A stretch of 64,000 nt of DNA from Shimia abyssi (GCF_003014475.1 NZ_PYGJ01000003.1:328278-392277), one strand, 5' to 3'; shown: positions 1 through 8,406, counted from the first letter of the stretch. Notes: generated by a model from the letters alone, not told the origin. Program-made: numbers and translations.

Positions 1-215
1 TGGGCGACTGGGCGCGGGGTGTTGATCTGAGCGCGTATGCCGATGCTTTGGCCGTTGCGCGGGAGGCAGCGATGGCGAGCAAGGATTTTGGGGAAGTGGA
101 TCGGCTTAAGGCGGCGTTTGTGGCCGCTGGGGTTGAAGTGCGTATGAGCAAGGCTGGTGTGGAGCTGTTGCCGGCCGCTGGGTTTGATGCGGGCAAGCTG
201 GAAGGGGTGCTGTGA
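1..215 (+). CDS. cysS: Cysteinyl-tRNA synthetase, C-terminal fragment
   Basis: An open frame enters from the left edge (first full codon at base 3) and stops with TGA at 213-215. The 70 visible residues include [19 protein letters not shown], the pattern of the C-terminal helical bundle of bacterial cysteinyl-tRNA synthetases (LR..R..ARKAKDW.EAD.IRD.L...G), although here only the end is visible. The stop overlaps the ATG of cimA by one base, so the two genes are probably co-transcribed. The catalytic core lies outside the window, so the identification rests on the tail alone plus my recollection that cysS precedes cimA in Rhodobacterales. Confidence 0.7.
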   Translation, partial: GDWARGVDLSAYADALAVAREAAMASKDFGEVDRLKAAFVAAGVEVRMSKAGVELLPAAGFDAGKLEGVL

Positions 216-1846
216 TGAGCAAAGAGCGCCTTTATCTTTATGACACCACGCTGCGAGATGGGCAGCAGACACAGGGGGTACAGTTTTCCACCGGGGAAAA
301 GGCGCAGATCGCCGATGTGCTGGACGCCTTGGGGGTGGATTATGTCGAGGGCGGCTGGCCCGGTGCCAATCCGACCGATAGCGAATTTTTCGAGAGCAAG
401 CCAAAGCTGAAAGCGACATTTGCGGCCTTTGGCATGACCAAGCGGGCGGGCATGTCGGCGGAGAATGACGATGTGCTGGCGGCTGTAATGAACGCCGGAA
501 CGCAAGCGGTGTGTCTGGTGGGCAAGACCCATGATTTCCATGTAGAAACCGCGCTGGGGATCACGTTGGCCGAAAATGCCGAGAATATCGCCAAATCGGT
601 AGCGTATCTGGTGGCGCAGGGGCGAGAGGCCCTCTTTGATGCCGAGCATTTTTTTGACGGGTACAAGGCCAATCCCACCTATGCGCTGGAGGCGGCAAAG
701 GCAGCTTATGACACGGGCGCGCGCTGGGTTGTGTTATGCGACACCAATGGTGGCACGCTGCCCAGTGAGATTGGCGAGATCACGGCGGCGGTGATTGCGG
801 CGGGGATACCGGGGGATCACCTGGGCATTCACACCCATAATGATACAGAAAACGCGGTGGCCGGGTCACTCGCAGCGATTGACGCGGGCGCGCGGCAGGT
901 GCAGGGCACGTTGAACGGGCTGGGCGAGCGGTGCGGCAACGCCAATCTGACCACGTTGATCCCGACTTTGCTGCTGAAAGAACCCTATCGCAGTCGGTTT
1001 GAAACTGGTGTGAAGGTTGAAGCGTTGGCGGGGCTGACACAGGCGAGCCGGTTGCTGGATGATATCCTGAATCGGGTGCCGATGCGGCAAGCGCCTTATG
1101 TGGGGGCGAGTGCCTTTGCCCATAAGGCGGGGCTGCATGCCAGTGCGATCCTGAAAGACCCGACAACTTATGAACATATTGCGCCGGATGTGGTGGGCAA
1201 TGCGCGCATCATTCCGATGTCGAACCAGGCCGGGCAATCAAACCTGCGCCGTCGTCTGAGCGAGGCGGGGTTGGTTGTAGAAAAGGGTGATCCTGCCCTG
1301 GGGCGAATTCTGGATGTGATCAAAGCGCGCGAGGCCGAAGGGTATAGTTATGACACTGCGCAGGCGAGTTTCGAGCTGTTGGCGCGTGATGAGCTGGGCC
1401 TGAGCGAGCGGTTTTTTGATGTGGAACGCTATCGGGTGATTTCAGAGCGGCGGCGAAATGCACGCGGCAATCTGGTAGTGGAGTCCGAGGCGGTGGTGAC
1501 GGTGCAATTGCCAAGCGGGTCCAAGCGCAGTTCGTTCTATAAGAATGAACATGCCGACGAGATGAGTGATGATGGTCCGGTGAACGCGCTTTGGCAGGCC
1601 TTGAAACAGGATCTGGGGCCGTATCAGGAAAAGATTGCCGATGTGCGGCTGGTCGATTTCAAGGTGCGCATCACCAATGGCGGCACGGAGGCGGTCACGC
1701 GTGTGATCATAGATTTCGAGGATGACACAGGGCGGCGATGGGCCACGGTGGGCGTATCGGCCAATATTGTGGATGCCTCGTTTGAGGCCTTGCTGGCGGC
1801 GCTGAACTGGAAATTGACCAAAGACGGAGCCGTGCGGGCAGGGTGA
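215..1846 (+). CDS. cimA: (R)-citramalate synthase
   Basis: 543 residues from ATG 215 (a GTG at 212 is in frame but less likely). Condenses pyruvate and acetyl-CoA to citramalate, a threonine-independent entry to isoleucine synthesis. The N-terminal HMGL-like TIM barrel shows DTTLRDGQQTQGVQFS near residue 10, EGGWPGANPTD near 45 and the metal-binding HTHNDTENAVA near 210; the last ~130 residues match the LeuA-type allosteric dimer domain, ending in TNGGTEAVTRVIIDFED. Length and the EGGWPGANPTD motif fit the CimA/2-isopropylmalate-synthase-like type 2 group rather than LeuA. Overlaps cysS upstream and, by one base, the methyltransferase downstream. Confidence 0.93.
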   Translation: MSKERLYLYDTTLRDGQQTQGVQFSTGEKAQIADVLDALGVDYVEGGWPGANPTDSEFFESKPKLKATFAAFGMTKRAGMSAENDDVLAAVMNAGTQAVCLVGKTHDFHVETALGITLAENAENIAKSVAYLVAQGREALFDAEHFFDGYKANPTYALEAAKAAYDTGARWVVLCDTNGGTLPSEIGEITAAVIAAGIPGDHLGIHTHNDTENAVAGSLAAIDAGARQVQGTLNGLGERCGNANLTTLIPTLLLKEPYRSRFETGVKVEALAGLTQASRLLDDILNRVPMRQAPYVGASAFAHKAGLHASAILKDPTTYEHIAPDVVGNARIIPMSNQAGQSNLRRRLSEAGLVVEKGDPALGRILDVIKAREAEGYSYDTAQASFELLARDELGLSERFFDVERYRVISERRRNARGNLVVESEAVVTVQLPSGSKRSSFYKNEHADEMSDDGPVNALWQALKQDLGPYQEKIADVRLVDFKVRITNGGTEAVTRVIIDFEDDTGRRWATVGVSANIVDASFEALLAALNWKLTKDGAVRAG

Positions 1847-2577
1847 TGGATTGGGACGCTTTCTTTGCGGTGCACAAGGACCTGCCACGCGAGGGGCCGG
1901 GATCGGATAGGGATGTAGCCTGGGCGCTGGCTTTGGCAGAGTTGCCAGAGGGTGCGTCTATTTGCGATGCCGGTTCAGGGCCGGGGGGCGATGTGGCTGC
2001 ATTGTTGCGGGCACCGGACGCGCGGGTTCTTGCGGTCGATAAATTTGAGAGTTTTGTAGCGCAGGCGGCAGCGCGGTACCGGGATACGCCGCGTGTACAG
2101 GCCGTGGTTGGCGATATGGGCGCGTTGGAGCAGTTGAACAGCGCGCCGTTTGATCTGATCTGGTGCGCCGGGGCCCTTTATTTCTATGGTATCGAAGAAG
2201 GTTTGCAGCGGTTTTCCAAGGCGTTGAAACCGAAGGGCGTGGTTGCCTTTTCCGAGCCGTGTTTCTTTGTTGATGCACCGTCGGAGCGGGCGGTTGCGTT
2301 CTGGGATGGATACGAAGCCGGTTCGGTGGATGCGGTGCTGTCGCGGGTGGCGGCGCAAGGGTTTGAAGTTTTGGGACACCGCGCAGTGTCTGATGCGGGA
2401 TGGGAGGCGTATTTTCAGCCGATGGAGGCCCGGATTGCCGGTTTGCGGGATGTCGCGGATGCCCGTTTGAGAGAGATGCTGGATATCTGCGCTGAGGAAG
2501 CGATGCATTGGCGAGAGGTGCGCAAGGAAACCGGTTATGTGTTGGTGGTAGCGCGTAAATGTGAGGCGACATCGTGA
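1846..2577 (+). CDS. Class I SAM-dependent methyltransferase
   Basis: 243 residues from ATG 1846, which overlaps the cimA stop by one base. The SAM-binding motif I is ICDAGSGPGGDVAALL near residue 38, followed by an acidic residue (VLAVDK) after strand 2 and a motif IV-like FDLIWCAGALYFYG near 105. The rest is the usual Rossmann fold with a substrate-binding C-terminus, and no feature reveals the substrate. It lies between cimA and an NDUFAF6-like gene with stop/start overlaps on both sides, so it is part of a translationally coupled run; a role in respiratory-complex assembly is possible from the neighbour but only inferred. Confidence 0.8.
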   Translation: MDWDAFFAVHKDLPREGPGSDRDVAWALALAELPEGASICDAGSGPGGDVAALLRAPDARVLAVDKFESFVAQAAARYRDTPRVQAVVGDMGALEQLNSAPFDLIWCAGALYFYGIEEGLQRFSKALKPKGVVAFSEPCFFVDAPSERAVAFWDGYEAGSVDAVLSRVAAQGFEVLGHRAVSDAGWEAYFQPMEARIAGLRDVADARLREMLDICAEEAMHWREVRKETGYVLVVARKCEATS

Positions 2578-3359
2578 GCGACGTTGATATGGCGTCCTGT
2601 GCTGGGATTGTTGAGCGTGGCGATCCGGACCGGTTCATAGCAGTGATGGCGGCAGCGCCCGCAGCGCGAGAGACGCTATTTCCGATTTATGCCTTTAATG
2701 TCGAAGTGGCGCGCGCGCCTTGGGTGACGCAGGAAACCATGATTGCTGAGATGCGGTTGCAATGGTGGGCGGATGCCCTGGGCGAGATCGCAGAAGGACC
2801 TACAGAAGAGCGTTTAGTGCGCCGCCATGAGGTGATAACACCCATGGCGGCGGTTGTGGATGCGACCGGAGCAAAAGTGCTGCAGTCGCTGGTCGAGGCG
2901 CGGCGCTGGGATATCTATAAGGATCCGTTTGAGGATGAGGCGCATTTTGAGCGGTATCTTCAGGCCACGGCAGGTGGTTTGATGTTTGTCGCAGCGCGCG
3001 CCTTGGGGGACGTGCCTGAAGAGGTTGCGCGCGATGTGGGCTATGCGCAAGGGCTGGCCAATTGGTTGCGTGCCATTCCGGCGCTGGAGGCGGAGAAGCG
3101 GATACCGTTGGTTGATGGGCGCGAGGAGCCTGTGGCGCGTTTGGCCGCAAGTGGTTTGGAACGTCTGAAACGCGCGCGGTCGCGTCGGTCGGCTGTGAGC
3201 AGAGCGGCGCGAACTGCGTTTTTGGCGGCATGGCAAGCGGGCGCGATATTGCAGCAAGCAGCAAACGAGCCGCAGCGCGTGGGTGCCGGGGCGCTTGGGC
3301 AGAGCGAGTTCGCCCGTAAGGGTGGCTTGATGCTGAAGGCGATGACAGGACGCTGGTAA
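2574..3359 (+). CDS. Squalene/phytoene-synthase-fold protein, NDUFAF6-like
   Basis: 261 residues from GTG 2574, overlapping the previous stop by four bases. The signature MRLQWWADAL near residue 62 and the region GYAQGLANWLRAIPALEAEKRIPL near 150 align with squalene/phytoene synthases. However the two aspartate-rich DxxxD motifs that bind prenyl diphosphate in true synthases are not visible at the expected places. This pattern is typical of the NDUFAF6 branch, which in mitochondria helps assemble complex I. I therefore call it a probable assembly factor and not a terpene enzyme. Followed by an intergenic hairpin element. Confidence 0.75.
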   Translation: MSDVDMASCAGIVERGDPDRFIAVMAAAPAARETLFPIYAFNVEVARAPWVTQETMIAEMRLQWWADALGEIAEGPTEERLVRRHEVITPMAAVVDATGAKVLQSLVEARRWDIYKDPFEDEAHFERYLQATAGGLMFVAARALGDVPEEVARDVGYAQGLANWLRAIPALEAEKRIPLVDGREEPVARLAASGLERLKRARSRRSAVSRAARTAFLAAWQAGAILQQAANEPQRVGAGALGQSEFARKGGLMLKAMTGRW

Positions 3360-3372
3360 AAGAGCCGGGTGT

Positions 3373-3437
3373 GGGGGCGCTGCCCCCTCTTGGCACCAGG
3401 GCCAATTCACCCCCGGGATATTTTGGGCGAAAGGAAG
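3373..3437 (+). repeat. Intergenic hairpin element, copy A
   Basis: A GGGGGC/GCCCCC hairpin (3373-3387) followed after a spacer by CCCGGGATATTTTGGGCG and AAAGGAAG. The same arrangement recurs at 8332-8394, 59698-59793 (minus) and, diverged, after ndk near 62946-62996. In all four cases it lies 3-prime of a stop codon, in the same orientation as that gene. No T-run follows, so it is not a standard intrinsic terminator; it may end or stabilise transcripts. Confidence 0.75.
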
Positions 3438-3458
3438 ATATGGGCGCTTGAGGAGGGG

Positions 3459-4679
3459 TTATGCCTCTTTCGGGCGCAGCATCAGCCAAAGCAGGGAGCC
3501 GCCGGCGAGCATCAACAGGGGAGCCATGGCGAGGTTGACAGATGTCCAGCCAGCCACCGCGCTTCCGCCTGAACAATTCATCAGGCCGCCTGAGGCCAGC
3601 GACGCGACGGTGACCCCGCCAAAGACGATGACGTCGTTGAGGCCTTGAATGCGCCCCTGTTCTTCGGGTTTGTGTGCGGCTGCGAGCATGGCGGTGGCGC
3701 CGATGAAGCCGAAATTCCAGCCAATGCCCAGCAGAATCAGGGCGAGGAAGAAATTTTCCAGTTCGACTCCTTGAAGGGCGACGGCCCCGGCTGCGGCGAG
3801 AATGATCAGGCCGGTGCCGACGATTTTTTCAACGCCAAAGCGGGCAATCAGGTGACCGGTGAAGAAAGACGGCGCGAACATTGCAAGTACGTGACCGGTG
3901 ACAATATCGGCGGCGTTGTTCTGGTCAAATCCACAGCCCACCACAGCCAGCGGTGTGGATGTCATAACAAGGTTCATGAGCGCGTATGTCACCATGGCAC
4001 AAATGACGGCCACCGCGATACGGGGTGTGGTGATCAGCTGCCAACGGGTACGGCCCTTGGGGCTGTCGGCGCTTGCTGGGGTGGGAGGCGGAATGTTGAT
4101 GAACAGGAATAGCGCCGAGCCGACCACATTGATCACGATCACGGCAAGGTAGGCGCCGAGAAAGGGTATGATCATGGCGTCAGCCGTGACCTTGACCAGC
4201 TGCGGCCCGATGATAGCGGCGGCCAAACCGCCGGCCATGACATAAGAAATCGCCTTAGGGCGGAATTCTGGTGTGGCGGTATCGGCGGCGGCAAAGCGGT
4301 AAAAACCTTGCGCGCTCATGTAGATACCGGTCAGGAACGAGCCCGCGAGGAAGACAGGAAACGAGCTTAGGTAAAGGCCATAAGCCCCGACGGCACCGCC
4401 AAGCGCGCCGCCCAAAGTGCCGACCATAAAGCCGACGCGGCGGCCATAACGCTGCATGATGGCCGAGATGGGGGTGGCCGAAACCATTGAGCCAAGAACA
4501 ATCAGCGAGATCGGCAAGGTGGCGAAGCACACATTGGACGCCAGCGACTGGCCGGCAAGGCCGCCAATGGTAAAAATCATCGGCATCTGCGCGCCCAAAA
4601 GCGCTTGGGCCAGCACGAGAATGATCACGGTGCGGCGGGCGGTTGTGTCGTTTGAGCGGGCGTCAGGAATTGCTGTCAT
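3459..4679 (-). CDS. Major facilitator superfamily transporter
   Basis: 406 residues from ATG 4679 (an upstream in-frame ATG at 4733 gives an unconvincing hydrophilic extension). About twelve hydrophobic segments are visible, with the MFS loop 2-3 signature GRRVGFMVGTLGGALGG after segment 2 and a loop after segment 6 bearing PPPTPASADSPKGRTRWQ. The sequence fits the drug/sugar-efflux-like MFS branch; no substrate can be read from it. It stands alone, divergent from the glycosylase gene at 4775, with a ~95-base shared upstream region. Confidence 0.85.
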   Translation of the reverse strand: MTAIPDARSNDTTARRTVIILVLAQALLGAQMPMIFTIGGLAGQSLASNVCFATLPISLIVLGSMVSATPISAIMQRYGRRVGFMVGTLGGALGGAVGAYGLYLSSFPVFLAGSFLTGIYMSAQGFYRFAAADTATPEFRPKAISYVMAGGLAAAIIGPQLVKVTADAMIIPFLGAYLAVIVINVVGSALFLFINIPPPTPASADSPKGRTRWQLITTPRIAVAVICAMVTYALMNLVMTSTPLAVVGCGFDQNNAADIVTGHVLAMFAPSFFTGHLIARFGVEKIVGTGLIILAAAGAVALQGVELENFFLALILLGIGWNFGFIGATAMLAAAHKPEEQGRIQGLNDVIVFGGVTVASLASGGLMNCSGGSAVAGWTSVNLAMAPLLMLAGGSLLWLMLRPKEA

Positions 4680-4774
4680 GGGCAAAGCGTTAACTTGTTC
4701 ACAGAGCAAGGTCCAGTGCTTGCGATCAGGCACGGTACCAACGTAGTGTGGCGCGTATAAAAGTGGGGCGCGCC

Positions 4775-5407
4775 ATGTCGGTTGGACGGATTATTAAGAG
4801 CGATGCCTGTGTGGCGGAAGGTGCGGCATGGCTGGCCGATCGAGACGTGCGATTTGCCCGCGCGTTGGAGGAAACCGGGCCGTTGCCGTTGCGATTGCGC
4901 GCGGATGGGTTCGCGCAATTGCTGAGCGCGATTGTCAGCCAGCAGATCAGTGTTGCGTCGGCCAATGCGGTGTGGGGACGCCTTAAGGAGGCCAAACTGA
5001 CCGGGCCCCGCAAAATCATGTGGGCCAGTGATGAGGATTTGCAGGCCTGTGGCCTTAGTCGTCAGAAAATCCGCTATGCGCGGGCCTTGGCCGAGGCGCG
5101 GATCAACTATCGCGCATTGCGCTCAGCGCCCAGTGATCAGGTGATTGCAACCCTGACCGAGGTCAGCGGGATTGGGGCATGGACCGCCGAAGTGTACGCG
5201 ATGTTTTCGTTGGGGCGGGCGGATGTGTTTGCGCCGGGGGATCTGGCGCTTCAGGAATCGGCGCGGATTTTGTTTGAGTTGGACGCGCGCCCCAAGGAGC
5301 GGGCGTTTCGTGACATGGCCGAAGATTGGGCGCCGTGGCGATCGGTGGCGGCGCGGCTCTTGTGGTCATACTACCGTGTGGCCAAGGCGCGTGACGGGAT
5401 CAGGTAA
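4775..5407 (+). CDS. DNA-3-methyladenine glycosylase II (AlkA-like)
   Basis: 210 residues from ATG 4775 (a GTG at 4748 is in frame but has no better ribosome site). Base-excision repair enzyme that removes alkylated purines. The helix-hairpin-helix is LTEVSGIGAWTAEVYAMFSL near residue 130, followed by the Gly/Pro-Asp stretch RADVFAPGDLAL whose Asp is the expected catalytic residue. LLSAIVSQQISVASANAVW near 50 matches the first helix of the HhH-GPD fold. It lacks the N-terminal AlkA TATA-binding-like domain of E. coli, as is common in short alphaproteobacterial forms. Followed 60 bases later by the esterase gene on the same strand. Confidence 0.88.
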   Translation: MSVGRIIKSDACVAEGAAWLADRDVRFARALEETGPLPLRLRADGFAQLLSAIVSQQISVASANAVWGRLKEAKLTGPRKIMWASDEDLQACGLSRQKIRYARALAEARINYRALRSAPSDQVIATLTEVSGIGAWTAEVYAMFSLGRADVFAPGDLALQESARILFELDARPKERAFRDMAEDWAPWRSVAARLLWSYYRVAKARDGIR

Positions 5408-5467
5408 GCCCTTGCAACCCGGGATCAGAGCGGGCAGGACGGTGCGCAAGTCTGAGACAAGAAAGGG

Positions 5468-6142
5468 ATGGCCATGACACGGGTTTTGAATACGCAGCGC
5501 CGCGAGCCGGTTTCCGGTGATACACGCTCGGCAGTGATCTTTCTGCACGGCTATGGCGCGAATGGCGCGGACCTGATGGGGCTGGCGGATCCGTTGGCGG
5601 AGCATCTGCCCGATACGTTGTTTCTGTCGCCGGATGCACCTGAAGAAATACCGGGCATGCCTATGGGGCGGCAATGGTTCCCGATCCCGTGGATCGACAA
5701 TTCGTCGGAAGAAGAAAGCGAGCGCGGGATGCGCGCTGCGGTGGATGATCTGAATGCGTTTCTGGATGCGGTGATGGTTGACGAAGACCTGTTGCCGGAA
5801 CAGGTTGTGCTGTTCGGGTTCAGTCAGGGCAGCATGATGAGCCTGCATGTGGGACCACGGCGCGAAGATGAGCTGGCCGGGATCGTGGCGTTCTCGGGGC
5901 GGTTGTTGTCGCCGGACCTGCTGGAGGATGAGGTGGTCAGTATGCCGCCGATCCTTTTGGTACATGGGGACCAGGACGACGTGGTGCCAGTGCAATCCTT
6001 GCCTGAGGCGGCAGAGGCCCTGCAAAAGGCCGGGTTTAAGGACGTTTACGCCCATATCATGAAGGGCACCGCACATGGGATCGCACCGGATGGCCTGAGC
6101 GTGGCGCTCGCGTTCATGCGTGACAAGTTGCATTTGGGTTAA
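5468..6142 (+). CDS. Phospholipase/carboxylesterase family hydrolase
   Basis: 224 residues from ATG 5468 (ATG 5474 is equally possible; GAAAGG lies just upstream). An alpha/beta hydrolase: oxyanion region FLHGYGANGADL near residue 26, nucleophile elbow GFSQGSM near 118, acid in HGDQDDVVP near 167 and catalytic His in GTAHGIAPDG near 200. This is the YpfH/EstB-like acyl-protein-thioesterase group acting on carboxyl esters; the physiological substrate is unknown. Its TAA stop overlaps the stop of the convergent LysR gene. Confidence 0.88.
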   Translation: MAMTRVLNTQRREPVSGDTRSAVIFLHGYGANGADLMGLADPLAEHLPDTLFLSPDAPEEIPGMPMGRQWFPIPWIDNSSEEESERGMRAAVDDLNAFLDAVMVDEDLLPEQVVLFGFSQGSMMSLHVGPRREDELAGIVAFSGRLLSPDLLEDEVVSMPPILLVHGDQDDVVPVQSLPEAAEALQKAGFKDVYAHIMKGTAHGIAPDGLSVALAFMRDKLHLG

Positions 6143-6978
6143 TCCATGCGCGACGTTTTCAACGCCTGACACATGCGTTCGATTGCCGCGCGAACACCGG
6201 GCAAGTGGCGGTCATCATTGTGAGTGACAAGCCATTGATCATGGCTTAGTTCTTCGATGATGTTGTCTTTGCGTTCAAGTACCGGAAAGGCGTCACCAAT
6301 GAAGGTGGGTAAAAGCGCGATGCCATGGCCTTGTATTGCGAGGTCGAGGCTATTGCGTGGTGTGTTGACTTCGCATCCAAACCGGTCGGCGCCGTGCCGT
6401 GCCAGCCATCGCGCCGATGGAGTTTCTGCCAGCACATTGATCCATAAAGGTGAAGCATTTTCAGTGCCGTATGGCGCAAAGCTAATCTTTGATAAGCGGC
6501 GGCTGGCGAGGTTGCCACCAGTTGGGCGCTCGTTTCGAAACCCGATTACGATCTCGCGTCGCGTGAGGCTGAGTTTTTCTTCAGACGCAAAGAAGCGCAG
6601 GCGGATATCTGGGGGTGAGCCGAGAATGTTGTTAATGTTGTTGAGCAATGCGAGCGATGTCCATGAGCCGGCAGACACCTTGACCAGTGGGAGTGCGTCC
6701 TGTTTTGCGGGTGCGAGAATGCGGGCAAGACGCGGTTCCAGATCTGTCAGATCGCTCAACAGCGTTTGGCCCTGGGCTGTTAAAGTATATCCTCGGTCGT
6801 GGCGGTGAAACAGGTCGCGCGCCAGTCGTTGTTCTAGTGCCATCATGCGTCGCCCCAGTGTGGCGGGGCTGTTGCCGGTTTCACGGGCGGCGGGAGAGAG
6901 CCCGCGATGGCGGGCCACCGCGAGAAATAAGCGCAAATCATCCCAGTTTTCTGAATTCATCATGTTCTTTTCATCCAT
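6139..6978 (-). CDS. LysR-family transcriptional regulator
   Basis: 279 residues from ATG 6978 (further ATGs at 6963 and 6960). The N-terminal winged helix-turn-helix is visible as LFLAVARHRGLSPAARETGNSPATLGRRMMALEQRLARDLFHR. The remainder is a LysR substrate-binding domain, here rather short. The HTH differs from most LysR proteins by the sequence GNSPATLGRRM, a form seen in the group that often acts alone near unlinked targets. The gene converges with the esterase and shares its stop tetranucleotide; upstream is a long gene-poor stretch, so no divergent target is evident. Confidence 0.85.
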   Translation of the reverse strand: MDEKNMMNSENWDDLRLFLAVARHRGLSPAARETGNSPATLGRRMMALEQRLARDLFHRHDRGYTLTAQGQTLLSDLTDLEPRLARILAPAKQDALPLVKVSAGSWTSLALLNNINNILGSPPDIRLRFFASEEKLSLTRREIVIGFRNERPTGGNLASRRLSKISFAPYGTENASPLWINVLAETPSARWLARHGADRFGCEVNTPRNSLDLAIQGHGIALLPTFIGDAFPVLERKDNIIEELSHDQWLVTHNDDRHLPGVRAAIERMCQALKTSRMD

Positions 6979-7675
6979 GAAACGATCTTTGCATTTTGTT
7001 TCGTTTCGTTGTGGCACGATGCTCGCTAGATCTAGGGGCGGTCAAGGGTTTATTAGAGCCGGGACGTTAAGAGGTGTTTAGAGATTGTTTCCGCAATCAG
7101 TGTCCATTCCCTGAGGCGCGGCCAGCTGTCGAGCTGTTGCGCGAAGATGCGTTTATGGAATGCCACGGGAGTGCGGGGAGTGTGATGGTTTGGCGAATTG
7201 TTCAAGTTCCCGAAAATCTGATTGGGCTAATCCGTATTGTGGGGCGTAGGTGTGTGAAACGGTGCAAGGCACGGTTCGTCTGATAGGCGTTTTGGGGATC
7301 TTCACTCAGAAAAGCTGAACTGAAAGCAGCGCGTTTAGAATGGCTGTCGGAGAATCCTACGGTTGATCCGACCTTGGTGGCGATACAGTTCAATCAATAT
7401 CTGATCGGCACTAACGTGCGGCTATTGGATCAGGGTAGCATCAACCTGTTCACGATGTTGGCGTGCATTTTTTGAGCAGATCGGCTTGTGGATAAGTGTC
7501 ATGGGAGCGTTACGTAACCGGGATAGGCATTTTGCTGTGCCTACATTATCGTGAGACTTGCCAGAGGCTTGCCACGAGATATAGTGGACGAAACTGCAAG
7601 GGCGAGTGCTCTCGCCCTCGAATGGGATACCGGCAATTGGCGGCCGGAGTTCGAAGGGGCAAAAGGCTACGCGAT
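6979..7675. other. Gene-poor stretch, possible degraded coding remnants
   Basis: About 700 bases without a recognisable gene. A 62-codon open frame (7287-7475, plus) encodes AARLEWLSENPTVDPTLVAI and QFNQYLIGTNVRLLDQG, which reads like real protein, yet it has no usable start codon upstream. A second frame at 7074-7283 (69 codons with ATG) has unusual composition and no family I know. A perfect hairpin, GGGCGAG-tgct-CTCGCCC, lies at 7600-7617. I read the stretch as a decayed insertion or gene remnant next to the HNH gene. Confidence 0.35.
7600..7617. repeat. Perfect hairpin upstream of the HNH gene
   Basis: Seven-base arms GGGCGAG and CTCGCCC separated by TGCT, ending 58 bases before the HNH start. 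There is no T-run after it, so it is not an intrinsic terminator. It could be a leader structure or a protein-binding site. Confidence 0.4.
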
Positions 7676-8260
7676 ATGGACGGCGATTTCAGGACAGAAT
7701 TTACCAGACAACCCGCCGGTGCGCGGCAACATCCGGCATTGGTGTTAAACGCGGATTATCGCCCATTATCCTATTATCCATTGTCGCTGTGGCCGTGGCA
7801 GGATGCGGTCAAGGCAGCCTATATGGACCGGGTCGATATTGTGGCTGAGTATGACGAGGTGGTGCGTAGCCCGTCGACGGTGATACGCATACCCAGTGTG
7901 GTGGTTCTGAAAGACTATGTGAAACCTCAAAAGCGCGTGGCCTTCACGCGCTTTAATTTATTTCTGAGGGACGAATTTTGCTGTCAGTATTGTGGGAGCA
8001 AGGGGGATCTGACGTTTGATCATGTGGTGCCGCGCGCGGCGGGCGGTGTGACCAGTTGGCAGAATGTGGTGGCTGCGTGCAGCCCGTGTAACCTCAGGAA
8101 AGGGTCCAAAAGCCTGCGACGCGCGGGTATGAGCCTGCGCAAGCCGCCACGTCAGCCGGGCGCAGAGGAGCTACGCAATATGGGGCGCAAGTTCCCGCCG
8201 AATTTCCTGCATGAGAGCTGGATGGATTTTCTCTATTGGGACGCCGAGCTGGACGCGTGA
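7676..8260 (+). CDS. HNH endonuclease family protein
   Basis: 194 residues from ATG 7676; longer in-frame starts exist back to 7496 but would add low-complexity basic residues. The HNH zinc-finger core is clear: CQYCGSKGDLTFDHVVPRAAGG (Cys103, Cys106, catalytic DH at 115-116) then WQNVVAACSPCNLRKGSK (Cys135, Cys138). The upstream part ALVLNADYRPLSYYPLSLWP is the conserved lead-in of the stand-alone HNH proteins found in most alphaproteobacteria and cyanobacteria. No adjacent restriction or phage genes are present, so it is likely the housekeeping-type nuclease of unknown role. Confidence 0.88.
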   Translation: MDGDFRTEFTRQPAGARQHPALVLNADYRPLSYYPLSLWPWQDAVKAAYMDRVDIVAEYDEVVRSPSTVIRIPSVVVLKDYVKPQKRVAFTRFNLFLRDEFCCQYCGSKGDLTFDHVVPRAAGGVTSWQNVVAACSPCNLRKGSKSLRRAGMSLRKPPRQPGAEELRNMGRKFPPNFLHESWMDFLYWDAELDA

Positions 8261-8331
8261 ATTGGGAACCTGACCCCAAATGAGCGCCCGGGTGCCCGGG
8301 CGCGCAGGATGTGGCGCTGGCGCGCCGGAAT

Positions 8332-8394
8332 GGGGGCGCTGCCCCCGTTACAGCAAAGCTCTGACGCCCCCGGGATATTTTGGGCGAAAGGAAG
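8332..8394 (+). repeat. Intergenic hairpin element, copy B
   Basis: GGGGGC-gct-GCCCCC hairpin at 8332-8346 followed by CCCGGGATATTTTGGGCG and AAAGGAAG up to 8394, almost identical to copy A. It is 3-prime of the HNH gene. A further perfect hairpin, GCGCCCGG-gtgc-CCGGGCGC, lies at 8284-8303 between the stop and this copy. Confidence 0.75.
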
Positions 8395-8406
8395 CGATGG
8401 TGTTCG

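Noticed and set aside
2574..3359. Carotenoid or squalene biosynthesis gene
   Set aside because: Both aspartate-rich motifs needed for catalysis are absent and no crt or hpn genes are nearby.
7074..7283. 69-codon open frame in the gene-poor stretch
   Set aside because: No ribosome-binding site, no recognisable motif, and no continuity with the better-looking frame downstream.
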